From assembly GCA_014653985.1 (NCBI GenBank), contig JACWDT010000001.1, forward strand, positions 186,001-250,000: a stretch of DNA of 64,000 bases, written 5' to 3'. This DNA is from Pelagibacterales bacterium SAG-MED22 (GTDB taxonomy: Bacteria; Pseudomonadota; Alphaproteobacteria; Pelagibacterales; Pelagibacteraceae). The translations under genes and the position numbers were made by a program. Positions 38,239 to 46,341 of this stretch are shown one piece after another. Below the pieces are notes generated by a model, which had not been told where the DNA came from, ran no database searches, and was given only the letters and a program-made list of their open reading frames with translations. The number at the start of each line of letters is the position of its first letter. The first letter of the stretch is position 1.

Positions 38239-38255
38239 TTTAGAATTATTATAAA
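38239..38255. promoter_or_regulatory. Irr-box (ICE)-like inverted repeat before irr
   Basis: TTTAGAA-TTA-TTATAAA matches the alphaproteobacterial iron control element TTTAGAANNNTTCTAAA in 13 of 14 arm positions. It ends five bases before the irr start codon, a position suited to autorepression. The match is seen directly; binding by Irr is inferred. Confidence 0.6.
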
Positions 38256-38260
38256 GAAAT

Positions 38261-38689
38261 ATGACAAAAAACTTCAATTTTATTGAAAAGTTAAGAGAAA
38301 CTGGACTTAGACCTACAAAGCAAAGGGTTAAAATCTGTGAGGTTTTGTTTAACAGAGAGAAAACTTTTCATTTCACAATCAACGATCTTGCTAAAAAGAT
38401 ATCTGAAGAGCTAAACGAAAAAATATCTCTCGCAACAGTTTATAACACTGTTCATGCATTACAAAAAAAAGGATATTTGAAAGAAATATCAATAAACTCT
38501 GACAAAAGTTATTTTGATACTAACACCACTGTTCATCATCATTTTTATGATGAAGATACTCACCAATTAATTGACTGTGATGAAAATGAGATAGAAACAG
38601 TCAATGTTAAAAAAAATATAACTGGAAAAAAAATTAATTCAGTAGAAGTTCTGGTTAGAGTTGCGAGTGATAATCAAAATCAAAATTAA
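38261..38689 (+). CDS. irr: Iron response regulator Irr (Fur superfamily)
   Basis: The 142 residues form a Fur-like protein: LRETGLRPTKQRVKICEVLF, then the recognition helix ISLATVYNTVHALQKKGYLKEI. The heme-related HHH stretch TTVHHHFYDEDTHQLIDCDE follows. The histidine cluster and the location divergent from fabA-fabB-fabI are hallmarks of Irr, which in alphaproteobacteria responds to heme or iron-sulfur status and binds ICE boxes. There is no CxxC zinc pair. One ICE-like site lies at its own start, another before the downstream rubrerythrin gene. Confidence 0.85.
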   Translation: MTKNFNFIEKLRETGLRPTKQRVKICEVLFNREKTFHFTINDLAKKISEELNEKISLATVYNTVHALQKKGYLKEISINSDKSYFDTNTTVHHHFYDEDTHQLIDCDENEIETVNVKKNITGKKINSVEVLVRVASDNQNQN

Positions 38690-38718
38690 TTTAATATTAT
38701 CAATAACTTAAATTATAT

Positions 38719-38735
38719 ATTATAATTATTCTAAA
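38719..38735. promoter_or_regulatory. Irr-box (ICE)-like inverted repeat before rubrerythrin
   Basis: ATTATAA-TTA-TTCTAAA matches the ICE consensus in 12 of 14 arm positions, with a perfect right arm. It lies three bases upstream of the -35 element at 38739. The reverse complement of the irr site matches it in 15 of 17 positions. Placement upstream of -35 would fit an activator or a blocking repressor. Confidence 0.55.
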
Positions 38736-38738
38736 CTG

Positions 38739-38766
38739 TTGACAATCAACTTAAAACCATTATATG
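38739..38766 (+). promoter_or_regulatory. Sigma-70-type promoter of the rubrerythrin operon
   Basis: Consensus -35 TTGACA (38739-38744), a 16-base spacer and TATATG (38761-38766) as -10. A good Shine-Dalgarno AAGGAG at 38785-38790 precedes the ATG at 38797. This is among the clearest promoters in the window. Confidence 0.65.
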
Positions 38767-38796
38767 GTAAGAAATCATTAAATTAAGGAGAATAAA

Positions 38797-39213
38797 ATGT
38801 CATTAAAAGGAAGTAAAACAGAGGAAAATTTAAAAGAAGCTTTTGCTGGCGAAAGTCAAGCAAACAGAAGATATCTTTACTTCGCACAAAAGGCTGACAT
38901 CGAAGGTTACAATGATGTAGCAACAGTTTTTAGGTCAACTGCCGAAGGCGAGACTGGCCACGCGCATGGTCACCTAGAGTATTTGGAAGAAGTTGGAGAT
39001 CCAGGAACTGGTATGCCAATTGGTGAAACTAAAGCAAATTTAGCTTCAGCTGTACAAGGTGAAACACATGAGTACACAGACATGTACCCAGGTATGGCAA
39101 AAACAGCTAGAGAAGAAGGTTTTGAAGAAATTGCTGACTGGTTTGAAACTCTAGCGAAAGCTGAAAAATCTCATGCTGGTAAATTCCAAAAAACTTTAGA
39201 GTCTATTAGCTAA
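38797..39213 (+). CDS. Rubrerythrin-type diiron protein
   Basis: The 138-residue protein is a ferritin-like four-helix bundle. Its diiron ligands are in EENLKEAFAGESQANRRYLYF, TAEGETGHAHGHLEYLEEV, ETHEYTDMYPGMAKTAREEG and AKAEKSHAGKF (ExxH-type pairs). The rubredoxin-like CxxC domain of classical rubrerythrin is absent, so electron supply must come from another protein; the Fe-S protein encoded next is an obvious candidate. Family members reduce hydrogen peroxide. It has its own promoter, an ICE-like box upstream and a strong Shine-Dalgarno, and a hairpin separates it from the following gene. The codon usage suggests good expression. Confidence 0.93.
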   Translation: MSLKGSKTEENLKEAFAGESQANRRYLYFAQKADIEGYNDVATVFRSTAEGETGHAHGHLEYLEEVGDPGTGMPIGETKANLASAVQGETHEYTDMYPGMAKTAREEGFEEIADWFETLAKAEKSHAGKFQKTLESIS

Positions 39214-39221
39214 TTAATTTG

Positions 39222-39249
39222 TTTAGTGGACATTAATTTGTCCACTAAA
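39222..39249 (+). other. Intercistronic hairpin after rubrerythrin gene
   Basis: A perfect ten-base inverted repeat, TTTAGTGGAC (39222-39231) and GTCCACTAAA (39240-39249), has an eight-base loop ATTAATTT. It is followed by A residues rather than T, so it is not a standard terminator on this strand. It may stabilise the rubrerythrin message or lower expression of the downstream genes. Confidence 0.6.
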
Positions 39250-39273
39250 AAATCTAAATAAAATCCAAATAAT

Positions 39274-40605
39274 ATGAGTAAAGAAGGTAGCTTAGATGCA
39301 CCAACCAGACACCCAATAGATTTTGAGCATCCTGATTTTTTAAATCCTGAAAAATTAGACTCAGAAATGAGAAGAGTATTTGATATCTGTCACGGTTGCA
39401 GAAGGTGCTTTAATCTTTGTGATTCTTTTCCAAAATTATTCGACATGATCGATGAGTCTAAAGATGAAGATGTTGAGAGTTTATCCAGTGATCAATTTGC
39501 TCCTGTTGTAGATGCTTGTACTTTATGTGACATGTGTTTTATGACTAAATGTCCGTATGTCCCTCCCCATGACTTTGATTTAGATTTTCCTCATTTAATG
39601 TTGAGATACAGGACCGCACAGAAAAAGTTAGGAAAATTACCAAGTATACCAACTCAATTAGCTAAAATTGATAGAAACGCAAAAATTGGTGTGATGTTTT
39701 CTAAACTTGTAAATTGGGCATCAAATATAAAAAATAAATTTATAAGAAAAATTTTAGAATTCATATCTGGAATAGATAAAAGAGTTCAGTTACCAAAATA
39801 TAACTCAGAGACCTTTTCAAATTTTTTTAAAAAGAATAATGATAAAATTACGTATGATTTAATCAATAAAGACAGAAAAGTTGTTATTTATTCTACATGT
39901 TTTGTAAATTTTAATAAAAAAAGTACAGGTGTGGCAGCATTAAAAGTTTTAAAAAAAAATGGTGTGGAAGTTCAAGAAGCTTACCCAGGCTGTTGTGGAA
40001 TGCCTTTCTTGGAACAGGCAGACCTTCCAAAAGTAGTTGATCAAGCTAAAAAAGTATCAAAAGATTTAATTGAATGGATTGATAAAGGTTATAAAGTTAT
40101 AACTTTAACAGCTAGTTGTGGATTGATGTTAAAATTTGAATGGCCGTTATTATTACCTGCAGATGAAAATATAAAAAAATTATCTTCAAATGTCATGGAT
40201 ATTGATGAGTATGTGGTCGATATAGCTAATAACGAGGGATTAGCCGAAGGATTAGAGGAAATTGATGGTGGAGTAACCGTTCACCATGCTTGTCATGCAA
40301 GGGCTCAGAACATGGGCATGAAAGCTAGAGATATGTTAAAAAATATTCCTAATGTAAAAATTGATGTTGTCGAAAGATGTGCCGGCCACGGCGGAACCTT
40401 TGGAGTGATGAAGGAAACACATGATCTAGCAAATAAAGTTGGGAGACCAACCGCAAGACAAATAAAAAATAAAAATAATAAGTACATGGCATCTGATTGT
40501 CCTTTAGCTGGAAAGCATTTAAAACAATTAGAAGTGGATACAAATATTTCTAATGATGAGGCACTACACCCTATAGAACTTATGGCAAAAAGTTATAGGT
40601 TATGA
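39274..40605 (+). CDS. Fe-S oxidoreductase with CCG domains (GlpC/HdrB-like)
   Basis: The 443-residue protein carries two ferredoxin-type clusters near the N-terminus (CHGCRRCFNLCDSFP about residues 39-53, and CTLCDMCFMTKCPYVPP about 83-99). Two CCG-type cysteine-rich domains follow (YPGCCGMPFLEQ around 237 and ERCAGHGGTFG around 368). This resembles GlpC and the HdrB/D heterodisulfide reductase subunits, which pass electrons or reduce disulfides. It has no membrane helix. It is encoded between a rubrerythrin and a DUF3501 protein, a set I recall recurring in other bacteria, where its role is not established. A task as electron donor to rubrerythrin is inference. Confidence 0.87.
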   Translation: MSKEGSLDAPTRHPIDFEHPDFLNPEKLDSEMRRVFDICHGCRRCFNLCDSFPKLFDMIDESKDEDVESLSSDQFAPVVDACTLCDMCFMTKCPYVPPHDFDLDFPHLMLRYRTAQKKLGKLPSIPTQLAKIDRNAKIGVMFSKLVNWASNIKNKFIRKILEFISGIDKRVQLPKYNSETFSNFFKKNNDKITYDLINKDRKVVIYSTCFVNFNKKSTGVAALKVLKKNGVEVQEAYPGCCGMPFLEQADLPKVVDQAKKVSKDLIEWIDKGYKVITLTASCGLMLKFEWPLLLPADENIKKLSSNVMDIDEYVVDIANNEGLAEGLEEIDGGVTVHHACHARAQNMGMKARDMLKNIPNVKIDVVERCAGHGGTFGVMKETHDLANKVGRPTARQIKNKNNKYMASDCPLAGKHLKQLEVDTNISNDEALHPIELMAKSYRL

Positions 40606-41201
40606 TCATGCCTAAAGAAAAAAGAGAGATACAAAAATCTGATATAATGCCATTAGAGGCTTATATTAAAAACAGAAAAGAGTTAAGAAAAAGTATTGTA
40701 AGTTTTAAAAAAGATAGAAGAATTGCACTAGGACCTTACGCAACATTCTATTTTGAAAGTTACGAAACTATGCTAGCTCAAGTTCAAGAAATGCTTTACA
40801 TCGAAAAGGGCGGAGATGAACAATTAAAAGATGAACTAATAGCGTACAACCCGCTAATTCCAAATGGAAAAGAATTAACTGCTACTTTAATGTTTGAAAT
40901 AGATAACCCTATATCTAGAGCAGCATTTTTAGGTAAAGTTGGCGGAATTGAACAAATGGTTTTTATGAAGCTGAATGGCGAAACTATTAAAGCTGTGCCA
41001 GAGGAAGATGTTGATAGAACATCTACTGAAGGTAAAGCATCTTCAGTTCAATTTGTGCATTTTAATTTTACGGACGAACAAATTCAAAAATTTAAATCAA
41101 ATGAGATTGACGTTGAATTGGGAATGGATCATAAAGAGTATTCTCACACTACAAAACTAACTAAAGAAAATATAGCTTCTTTATCGGCAGATTTTAGTTA
41201 A
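40602..41201 (+). CDS. DUF3501 family protein
   Basis: The 199-residue soluble protein matches what I know of DUF3501: LEAYIKNRKELRKSIVSFKKDRRIALGP near the N-terminus (in family blocks), FYFESYETMLAQVQEMLYIE and a beta-rich middle. There is a conserved phrase AAFLGKVGGIEQMVF and a C-terminal FVHFNFTDEQI followed by an Asp/His stretch. No function is known. Its start overlaps the stop of the Fe-S gene by four bases (ATGA), so translation is coupled. A second start codon (ATG at 40608) would remove two residues. The repeated co-occurrence with rubrerythrin and CCG-type Fe-S proteins suggests a partner role in peroxide or redox defence. Confidence 0.85.
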   Translation: MIMPKEKREIQKSDIMPLEAYIKNRKELRKSIVSFKKDRRIALGPYATFYFESYETMLAQVQEMLYIEKGGDEQLKDELIAYNPLIPNGKELTATLMFEIDNPISRAAFLGKVGGIEQMVFMKLNGETIKAVPEEDVDRTSTEGKASSVQFVHFNFTDEQIQKFKSNEIDVELGMDHKEYSHTTKLTKENIASLSADFS

Positions 41202-41652
41202 TAGAGCCCCAAAGATTTCCAGTTTTTATCCATCCATTTAAATTATCAGTTTCTATTTTACACCATTGTTTTTCACATTTTTGAACAATGAGTAATCTAC
41301 CTTTTTTAATTAATGCAATAGGTTGAGCAAATGATGTTGGTTTTTTAAATAAAACTTTATCTTCAGTAGCAATTACTGAATTACTTTTCTTTAATTGTGA
41401 AACATGTATCCATCCACTATTATTTTTTAGATCAATTATTCTTCTAAAGTTTTCTTTCTTATCTATTTGTCTTATTGGAAGATTTATTTTTTTATAAACA
41501 TACTTGATATCAGAGTCAAAACTTGGACCATAACGAACATTTACTTTATTTTTTTTCAAAGAGACAAAAATTTCATTTGCAGAACTAATTGTGCAAAAAA
41601 ATAATAAATAAAACAATATAGAAATTTTTTTAATTTTTATTTTGAAGAGCAC
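41194..41652 (-). CDS. Secreted SH3-domain protein
   Basis: The 152-residue protein has a signal peptide (residues 1-25, MLFKIKIKKISILFYLLFF core, ending SSANE). Two bacterial SH3-like repeats follow: VNVRYGPSFDSDIKYVY with SGWIHVSQL, and KKPTSFAQPIALIKKG with NGWIKTGNLWG. Proteins like this bind cell-wall peptides or act with hydrolases in the periplasm; a partner is not obvious here. Its stop overlaps the convergent DUF3501 gene by eight bases and its start overlaps the thiF-like gene by one base. Confidence 0.85.
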   Translation of the reverse strand: MLFKIKIKKISILFYLLFFCTISSANEIFVSLKKNKVNVRYGPSFDSDIKYVYKKINLPIRQIDKKENFRRIIDLKNNSGWIHVSQLKKSNSVIATEDKVLFKKPTSFAQPIALIKKGRLLIVQKCEKQWCKIETDNLNGWIKTGNLWGSIN

Positions 41653-42392
41653 TATTTTCTTTTTTTTAATTTTACTTTTCTCATATTTAAATTTAACAAA
41701 TCTATAATTAAAATAAATCCATTTAAATTTTTGCCGATATTAAGAATTTTTTTTAGAATTTCGTTTGCCTGTATTGTGCCAACAATTCCTGCTACTGTTC
41801 CTAAAATACCATCATACTCACAATTTAAAATGTCATCAGTAACAACCTCTTCTTGGTAAAAGTCTCTTAAACTAGGATTATTTTTATTTTTAAAATCAAA
41901 GTTAAAAATGTGACCATCAAACTTACTTATAGCACCAACTACAAGAAATTTTTTATAATCTAAACTTATATCATTAATTAAAAATTTACTTTCAAAGTTG
42001 TCTGTGCCATCAATGATATAATCATAATTTTTAATAATTTTATTAAATTTGATTTTATTTAATTTATAATAAAAAATATTTATTTTGGTTTTTGGATTAA
42101 TTTCATTTAATTTTTTCTTCGCAATTTTAACTTTTGATTTATTAACATCTTTCTCAGTATACAAAGTTTGTCTATGGATATTTGACAAACTAACCCTATC
42201 GTGGTCTACAATACCTAGTGTTCCAATTCCTGAGCGTGTTAAAAATTCAGCAGCAGGGCACCCCAAACCACCCATTCCAATAATTAAAACTTTTGCATCT
42301 TGTATCTTTCTTTGACCTAGTGCACCGATATTTTTTAAAATAATTTGACGAGAAAACTTTTCTATTTCTATTTTACTTAATTTTGTGCTCAT
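41652..42392 (-). CDS. ThiF/MoeB/HesA-family adenylyltransferase
   Basis: The 246 residues have the E1-like pattern. There is a nucleotide-binding VLIIGMGGLGCPAAEFL (about residues 30-46), DHDRVSLSNIHRQTLY with the Arg finger, and DGTDNFESKFLINDISL. A later part, CEYDGILGTVAGIVGTIQANEILK, is typical of MoeB/ThiF. Such enzymes adenylate the C-terminal Gly of MoaD or ThiS. The zinc-binding CxxC pairs of E. coli MoeB are not present, and no MoaD or ThiS gene is nearby, so which pathway it serves stays open. It overlaps dut by four bases. Confidence 0.9.
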   Translation of the reverse strand: MSTKLSKIEIEKFSRQIILKNIGALGQRKIQDAKVLIIGMGGLGCPAAEFLTRSGIGTLGIVDHDRVSLSNIHRQTLYTEKDVNKSKVKIAKKKLNEINPKTKINIFYYKLNKIKFNKIIKNYDYIIDGTDNFESKFLINDISLDYKKFLVVGAISKFDGHIFNFDFKNKNNPSLRDFYQEEVVTDDILNCEYDGILGTVAGIVGTIQANEILKKILNIGKNLNGFILIIDLLNLNMRKVKLKKRK

Positions 42393-42826
42393 TTTCCTGT
42401 TGAGCCAAATCCACCCTCTCCTCGAACTGTTTCTGGCAAAGTTTCTGTTTCTTCTAGTTCCATTTTAACAACTGGTGTCAAAATCATTTGTGCTATTCTA
42501 TCATTATTATTGATTATAAATTCATTATTTCCATGGTTAAAGAGAATAACTTTTATTTCACCCCTATAATCACTATCAATTGTGCCAGGAGTATTTAATA
42601 CACTAATATTATTTTTAGCTGCCAAACCAGATCTTGGTCTTATTTGTATTTCGAATTCCTCTGAAAATGCTACAGAAATACCAGTTGGTACTAAACAAGA
42701 AGATTGTGGTTTAAGAATTATTGTTTCAGAAATAAAAGCCATTAAATCCATCCCTGAAGCTCCACTAGTTTTATAAGCAGGTAATTGAACAGATGAAGCT
42801 AATTTTTTGATTAGAACTTTTGCCAT
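42389..42826 (-). CDS. dut: Deoxyuridine 5'-triphosphate nucleotidohydrolase
   Basis: The 145 residues show all five dUTPase motifs: SGASGMDLMAF, QIRPRSGLAAKN, NTPGTIDSDYRGEIKV, NNDRIAQMI, and the C-terminal arm RGEGGFGSTGK. The trimeric enzyme splits dUTP into dUMP and pyrophosphate, preventing uracil in DNA. It overlaps both neighbours (coaBC by one base, thiF-like by four). The coaBC-dut pairing is widespread. Confidence 0.97.
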   Translation of the reverse strand: MAKVLIKKLASSVQLPAYKTSGASGMDLMAFISETIILKPQSSCLVPTGISVAFSEEFEIQIRPRSGLAAKNNISVLNTPGTIDSDYRGEIKVILFNHGNNEFIINNNDRIAQMILTPVVKMELEETETLPETVRGEGGFGSTGK

Positions 42827-44031
42827 TAATTTAATTGATCAATAATTCTATCAACTATTTCATCAGATATTTCAGACTTTTTTTTATAAAAGAGTTTTTC
42901 GTTATTTATTTTTTTATTTTTGTAGTGAATAGTTACTTCATTAAAATCAGAATTAAATCCTATATTTTTATTTGCAACATCATTTGAAATTATCCAGTCA
43001 CAATTTTTTTTATTTAACTTTTCTTCTGCATTATTTTCGTGGTCATTGGTCTCAGCTGCAAAGCCAACAACAAGACTTGGCCTCATTGAATTATGGTTAG
43101 AAACGTAATTTAAAATATCAACGTTTTTTTCAAGATTTAAATTTAATGTCTCTTGTTTTTTAATTTTATTTGTATACTTTTTTTGTAACTTAAAATCAGC
43201 TACAGCTGCTGCAAAAATTGCCACATCAGTTGGTAAACTTTTTTGAGTTGCAAGAAACATTTCTTCTGCTGTTTCAACTTTAATTAGATTTATATCATCA
43301 TCAATCTCTAAGTTAGTGGGACCTGAAATAAGCGTGGTATCGAAACCTTTTTTAGAGAGAGATTTTGCAATCTCATACCCTTGTTTGCCACTAGATTTAT
43401 TAGTTATAAATCTTACAGGATCTATGTATTCATTAGTAGGTCCTGCTGTAACTAAAGCTTTTAAATTTTTATTCCTTTTCTTATTTAAAAAAAATTGATC
43501 AATTTCTTCAGCAATTTTTCTTGGATCTGACATTTTGCCCTCACCATATTCTCCACAAGCCATGTCCCCAATTTCAGGTCCAATGAATTTATAACCACAA
43601 TCTTTCAATTTTTTTAAATTTTCTTTAGTAGTTTGATGTTCCCACATCCTTACGTTCATTGCTGGAGCTAAATAAATAATTTTATCTGAAGCGAGAACAA
43701 CCGTCGAAGCTAGATCATCTGTTGTACCCTGAGCAAGCTTTGAAATAGTATTTGCTGTTGCAGGAGCAATAACAACAACATCAGCCCATCTTGAAAGCGA
43801 AATATGGTCCATTTCAGTTTCGTTTTCGACACTGAATAATTCACTGTAAACTTTGCCTTGAGATAGCGCGGTAATTGAAAGAGGTGTTACAAATTCTTTA
43901 GCACTTGCAGTAAGTATAGTTTTGATTTCTGCACCACTTTTTTTGAAAAGCCTTATTGTCTCAAGACTTTTGTAGGCAGAAATTCCACCACATATGATAA
44001 ATAAAATTTTTTTGTTTAACAGATTTTTCAT
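42826..44031 (-). CDS. coaBC: Bifunctional phosphopantothenoylcysteine decarboxylase/synthetase
   Basis: The 401-residue protein has an N-terminal flavin decarboxylase (CoaC, 1 to about 185) with APAMNVRMWEHQ and the catalytic Cys in MACGEYGEGKM. The C-terminal CoaB synthetase (about 190-401) has LVTAGPTNEYIDPVRFITN, SSGKQGYEIA and FAAAVADF. It makes 4'-phosphopantetheine from phosphopantothenate and cysteine on the path to coenzyme A. It lies between ubiB and dut in a tight minus-strand run. Confidence 0.97.
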   Translation of the reverse strand: MKNLLNKKILFIICGGISAYKSLETIRLFKKSGAEIKTILTASAKEFVTPLSITALSQGKVYSELFSVENETEMDHISLSRWADVVVIAPATANTISKLAQGTTDDLASTVVLASDKIIYLAPAMNVRMWEHQTTKENLKKLKDCGYKFIGPEIGDMACGEYGEGKMSDPRKIAEEIDQFFLNKKRNKNLKALVTAGPTNEYIDPVRFITNKSSGKQGYEIAKSLSKKGFDTTLISGPTNLEIDDDINLIKVETAEEMFLATQKSLPTDVAIFAAAVADFKLQKKYTNKIKKQETLNLNLEKNVDILNYVSNHNSMRPSLVVGFAAETNDHENNAEEKLNKKNCDWIISNDVANKNIGFNSDFNEVTIHYKNKKINNEKLFYKKKSEISDEIVDRIIDQLN

Positions 44032-44039
44032 TTCGAGAA

Positions 44040-45608
44040 TTAAAATACTATAAGTCCAAAAATTACAAGTAGTAATAAACCAATAACAGACTGATTTCTA
44101 AAAGCATTCATTTCTGCTTTTTTATCATTTAAAGCAGTATAGGAGTTTGAATTCTGAGGGATTTGTCCGCTAGCTAAAAACGTTAAAGCTTGATTAGCTT
44201 TATCCATAATCTCAGGAAATTCTGGTAATCGCTTAATTACCTCAGAAGTACTCTTTAATGTCTCATTCAAATTTGTTATTGGATCTTTTGTTTCTCTCAA
44301 CCAAGTCTCAAGCACAGGTTTAGATGTCGTCCATATATTTGTACTTGGATTTAATTTTCTTGCAACACCCTCAACTACAACCATTGTTTTTTGTAGCATT
44401 AATAACTGTGGTTGAGTTTGCATGTTAAATTTTTCTGTCACATCAAAGAGTTGTTTCAATAATTTTCCACCCGAGATATCTTTTACCTCTTGTCCAAAAA
44501 TGGGCTCTCCTATTGATCTTAAAGCTTGAGCCAAGTCGTCTATTGGAACATCTTTTGGAACTAACCCAGCCATTAAGTGTACTTCAGCAACCTTACGGTA
44601 ATCCCTTTGAATAAAACCAAATAAAATTTCTGCCAGAAATCTCTTACTAACTTTATCTAGTCTGCCCATTATACCAAAATCTATTGGTGCAATTTGACCA
44701 CTATCATTAATAAAAATATTTCCCTGATGCATATCTGCATGAAAAAAGCCATCTCTTACAGCATGTCTTAGAAAATGTTGAATAATATCTTCTGCTATTT
44801 TACTAGTATCTAAATTTCTTTTTTTCAATTCTTCAGTTTCTCTAATTGAAACTCCATCAATCCAATCCAGAGTCATTACATTTTCACTAGTGAAATTCCA
44901 ATAAATCATTGGAACTTTAAATCCAACATCATTCTTTGTATTCTCAGCATATTCGTTAGCAGCAGCTGCCTCAAATCTTAAATCCATTTCAAGATTTGTT
45001 ATCTCTTTTAATAAAAAAACAACCTCTATTAGTTTTAATCTTTTTGTTTTTTTCACAAAAGACTCAATTATAAATGCAAACAACATCATTGCATCAATTT
45101 CTTCATTAAATATTTTTTTTATATCCGGTCTTAAAATTTTTATGGCAACATCTTTAATTGTTCCATTGTCATTAATTTTTGCTTTATGTACTTGAGCAAT
45201 TGATGCTGCTGCAACAGGTTCACTTAAATCAATTATAGAATTAAAAGACTCTTCTCCAAGATCATCTCTAATGATTTGTTTTGCATCACTTAAAGAAAAT
45301 GGAGGTAAACGATCTTGAAGATTTTCAAGTTTTTTCGATAATTCTTCCCCAATGATATCAGGTCTAGTAGCTAGAAATTGTCCCAGCTTTATAAAAGTAG
45401 TACCCATTGACTCTAGGGATCTAGAAAGTCTTTCTCCTTCGTCTTTATCTAAATTATTCTCTTCTTTTTTTTGAAATGAAAAAGATAATATTTTAAATAA
45501 AACAATTAAAATCAGTGGAGGTTTTTTAAACTTTGATGCAATTGAAAGTATGTCTGATTTTGCAATTTTTCTTCCTAATTTAAACAAGGTAATTAACTTT
45601 CTTATCAT
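44040..45608 (-). CDS. ubiB: UbiB, ubiquinone biosynthesis ABC1-type ATPase
   Basis: I take the ATG at 45608, whose first base is shared with the ubiE stop (TAATG), giving 522 residues. A GTG four codons earlier is less likely. The family blocks are visible: FIKLGQFLATRPDIIG (KxGQ motif), EPVAAASIAQVHKA (Ala-rich nucleotide loop), VAIKILRP, and HADMHQGNIFIND with PIDFGIMGR as catalytic and metal sites. A C-terminal hydrophobic helix (QSVIGLLLLVIFGLIVF) anchors it in the membrane. UbiB is needed for coenzyme Q synthesis, probably by handling lipid intermediates. ubiE lies directly upstream. Confidence 0.96.
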   Translation of the reverse strand: MIRKLITLFKLGRKIAKSDILSIASKFKKPPLILIVLFKILSFSFQKKEENNLDKDEGERLSRSLESMGTTFIKLGQFLATRPDIIGEELSKKLENLQDRLPPFSLSDAKQIIRDDLGEESFNSIIDLSEPVAAASIAQVHKAKINDNGTIKDVAIKILRPDIKKIFNEEIDAMMLFAFIIESFVKKTKRLKLIEVVFLLKEITNLEMDLRFEAAAANEYAENTKNDVGFKVPMIYWNFTSENVMTLDWIDGVSIRETEELKKRNLDTSKIAEDIIQHFLRHAVRDGFFHADMHQGNIFINDSGQIAPIDFGIMGRLDKVSKRFLAEILFGFIQRDYRKVAEVHLMAGLVPKDVPIDDLAQALRSIGEPIFGQEVKDISGGKLLKQLFDVTEKFNMQTQPQLLMLQKTMVVVEGVARKLNPSTNIWTTSKPVLETWLRETKDPITNLNETLKSTSEVIKRLPEFPEIMDKANQALTFLASGQIPQNSNSYTALNDKKAEMNAFRNQSVIGLLLLVIFGLIVF

Positions 45609-46312
45609 TAAACCTTCCACCCACTATGAATTGAAACAATACCGTTAGAAAAATTCCTATAGGAACATTTTTGAAATTTGTGTTTTTGCATCAAATCAAT
45701 TAATTCTTCTTGATTAATAAACTGCTCAATACTTTTTACTAAATATTCATAGGGCTCTTTTTCTCCTACTATGAATTGACCAATTATGGGGATTAACTTT
45801 GAGTAATTTTTGTAAATAAAATTTAGATTTGTGTTTTGGATTTTAGAGAATTCTAAGCAAAGATACCGGCCACCAGGCTTTAAAACTCTATAAGCTTCAG
45901 AAATTGCCAGATCTAAATTTTTCGTATTTCTCAAACCAAAACTGATTGTGTAGTAGTCAAAAGAGTTATCAGCTAGTGGTAATTTTTCAGCTGGAGCTGT
46001 AATCCACTCAATATTTTCATATTGAGACAATTTATTTCTTCCTTGACTAATCATTTTTTTGTTAGGATCTATGGATGTAACGTTAGATTTTTTATTAGTT
46101 TTGTCTAAAAAAAGTTTACCAATATCACCAGTGCCACAAGCAACATCTACTAATTTTTTGTTAATAGATGGGCTCATCATGTTAATCAAACTTTTTTTCC
46201 AAAGTCTGTGTATACCAAGTGACATAAAGTCATTCATCAAATCATAACGGTCATAGACTTGATCGAATACACCCTTTACTAGTCCTTTTTTATTTTGAAG
46301 ATATTGTTGCAT
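45608..46312 (-). CDS. ubiE: Demethylmenaquinone/2-methoxy-6-polyprenyl-benzoquinol methyltransferase
   Basis: The 234 residues match UbiE: VFDQVYDRYDLMNDFMSLGIHRLWK near the start (in motif blocks), the SAM loop LVDVACGTGDIG, SIDPNKKMI, APAEKLPLADNSFDYYTISFGLRN and PGGRYLCLEFSK. It carries out C-methylation in ubiquinone synthesis. It diverges from mutM with 29 bases between starts and forms the head of a ubiE-ubiB-coaBC-dut operon, an order well known from alphaproteobacteria. Confidence 0.97.
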   Translation of the reverse strand: MQQYLQNKKGLVKGVFDQVYDRYDLMNDFMSLGIHRLWKKSLINMMSPSINKKLVDVACGTGDIGKLFLDKTNKKSNVTSIDPNKKMISQGRNKLSQYENIEWITAPAEKLPLADNSFDYYTISFGLRNTKNLDLAISEAYRVLKPGGRYLCLEFSKIQNTNLNFIYKNYSKLIPIIGQFIVGEKEPYEYLVKSIEQFINQEELIDLMQKHKFQKCSYRNFSNGIVSIHSGWKV

Positions 46313-46341
46313 AAAAAATTATATATTGAATATAGTGTGAA

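Noticed and set aside
45609-45620. GTG start of ubiB four codons upstream
   Set aside because: The ATG at 45608 gives a TAATG coupling with ubiE and the usual MIRKL-type beginning.
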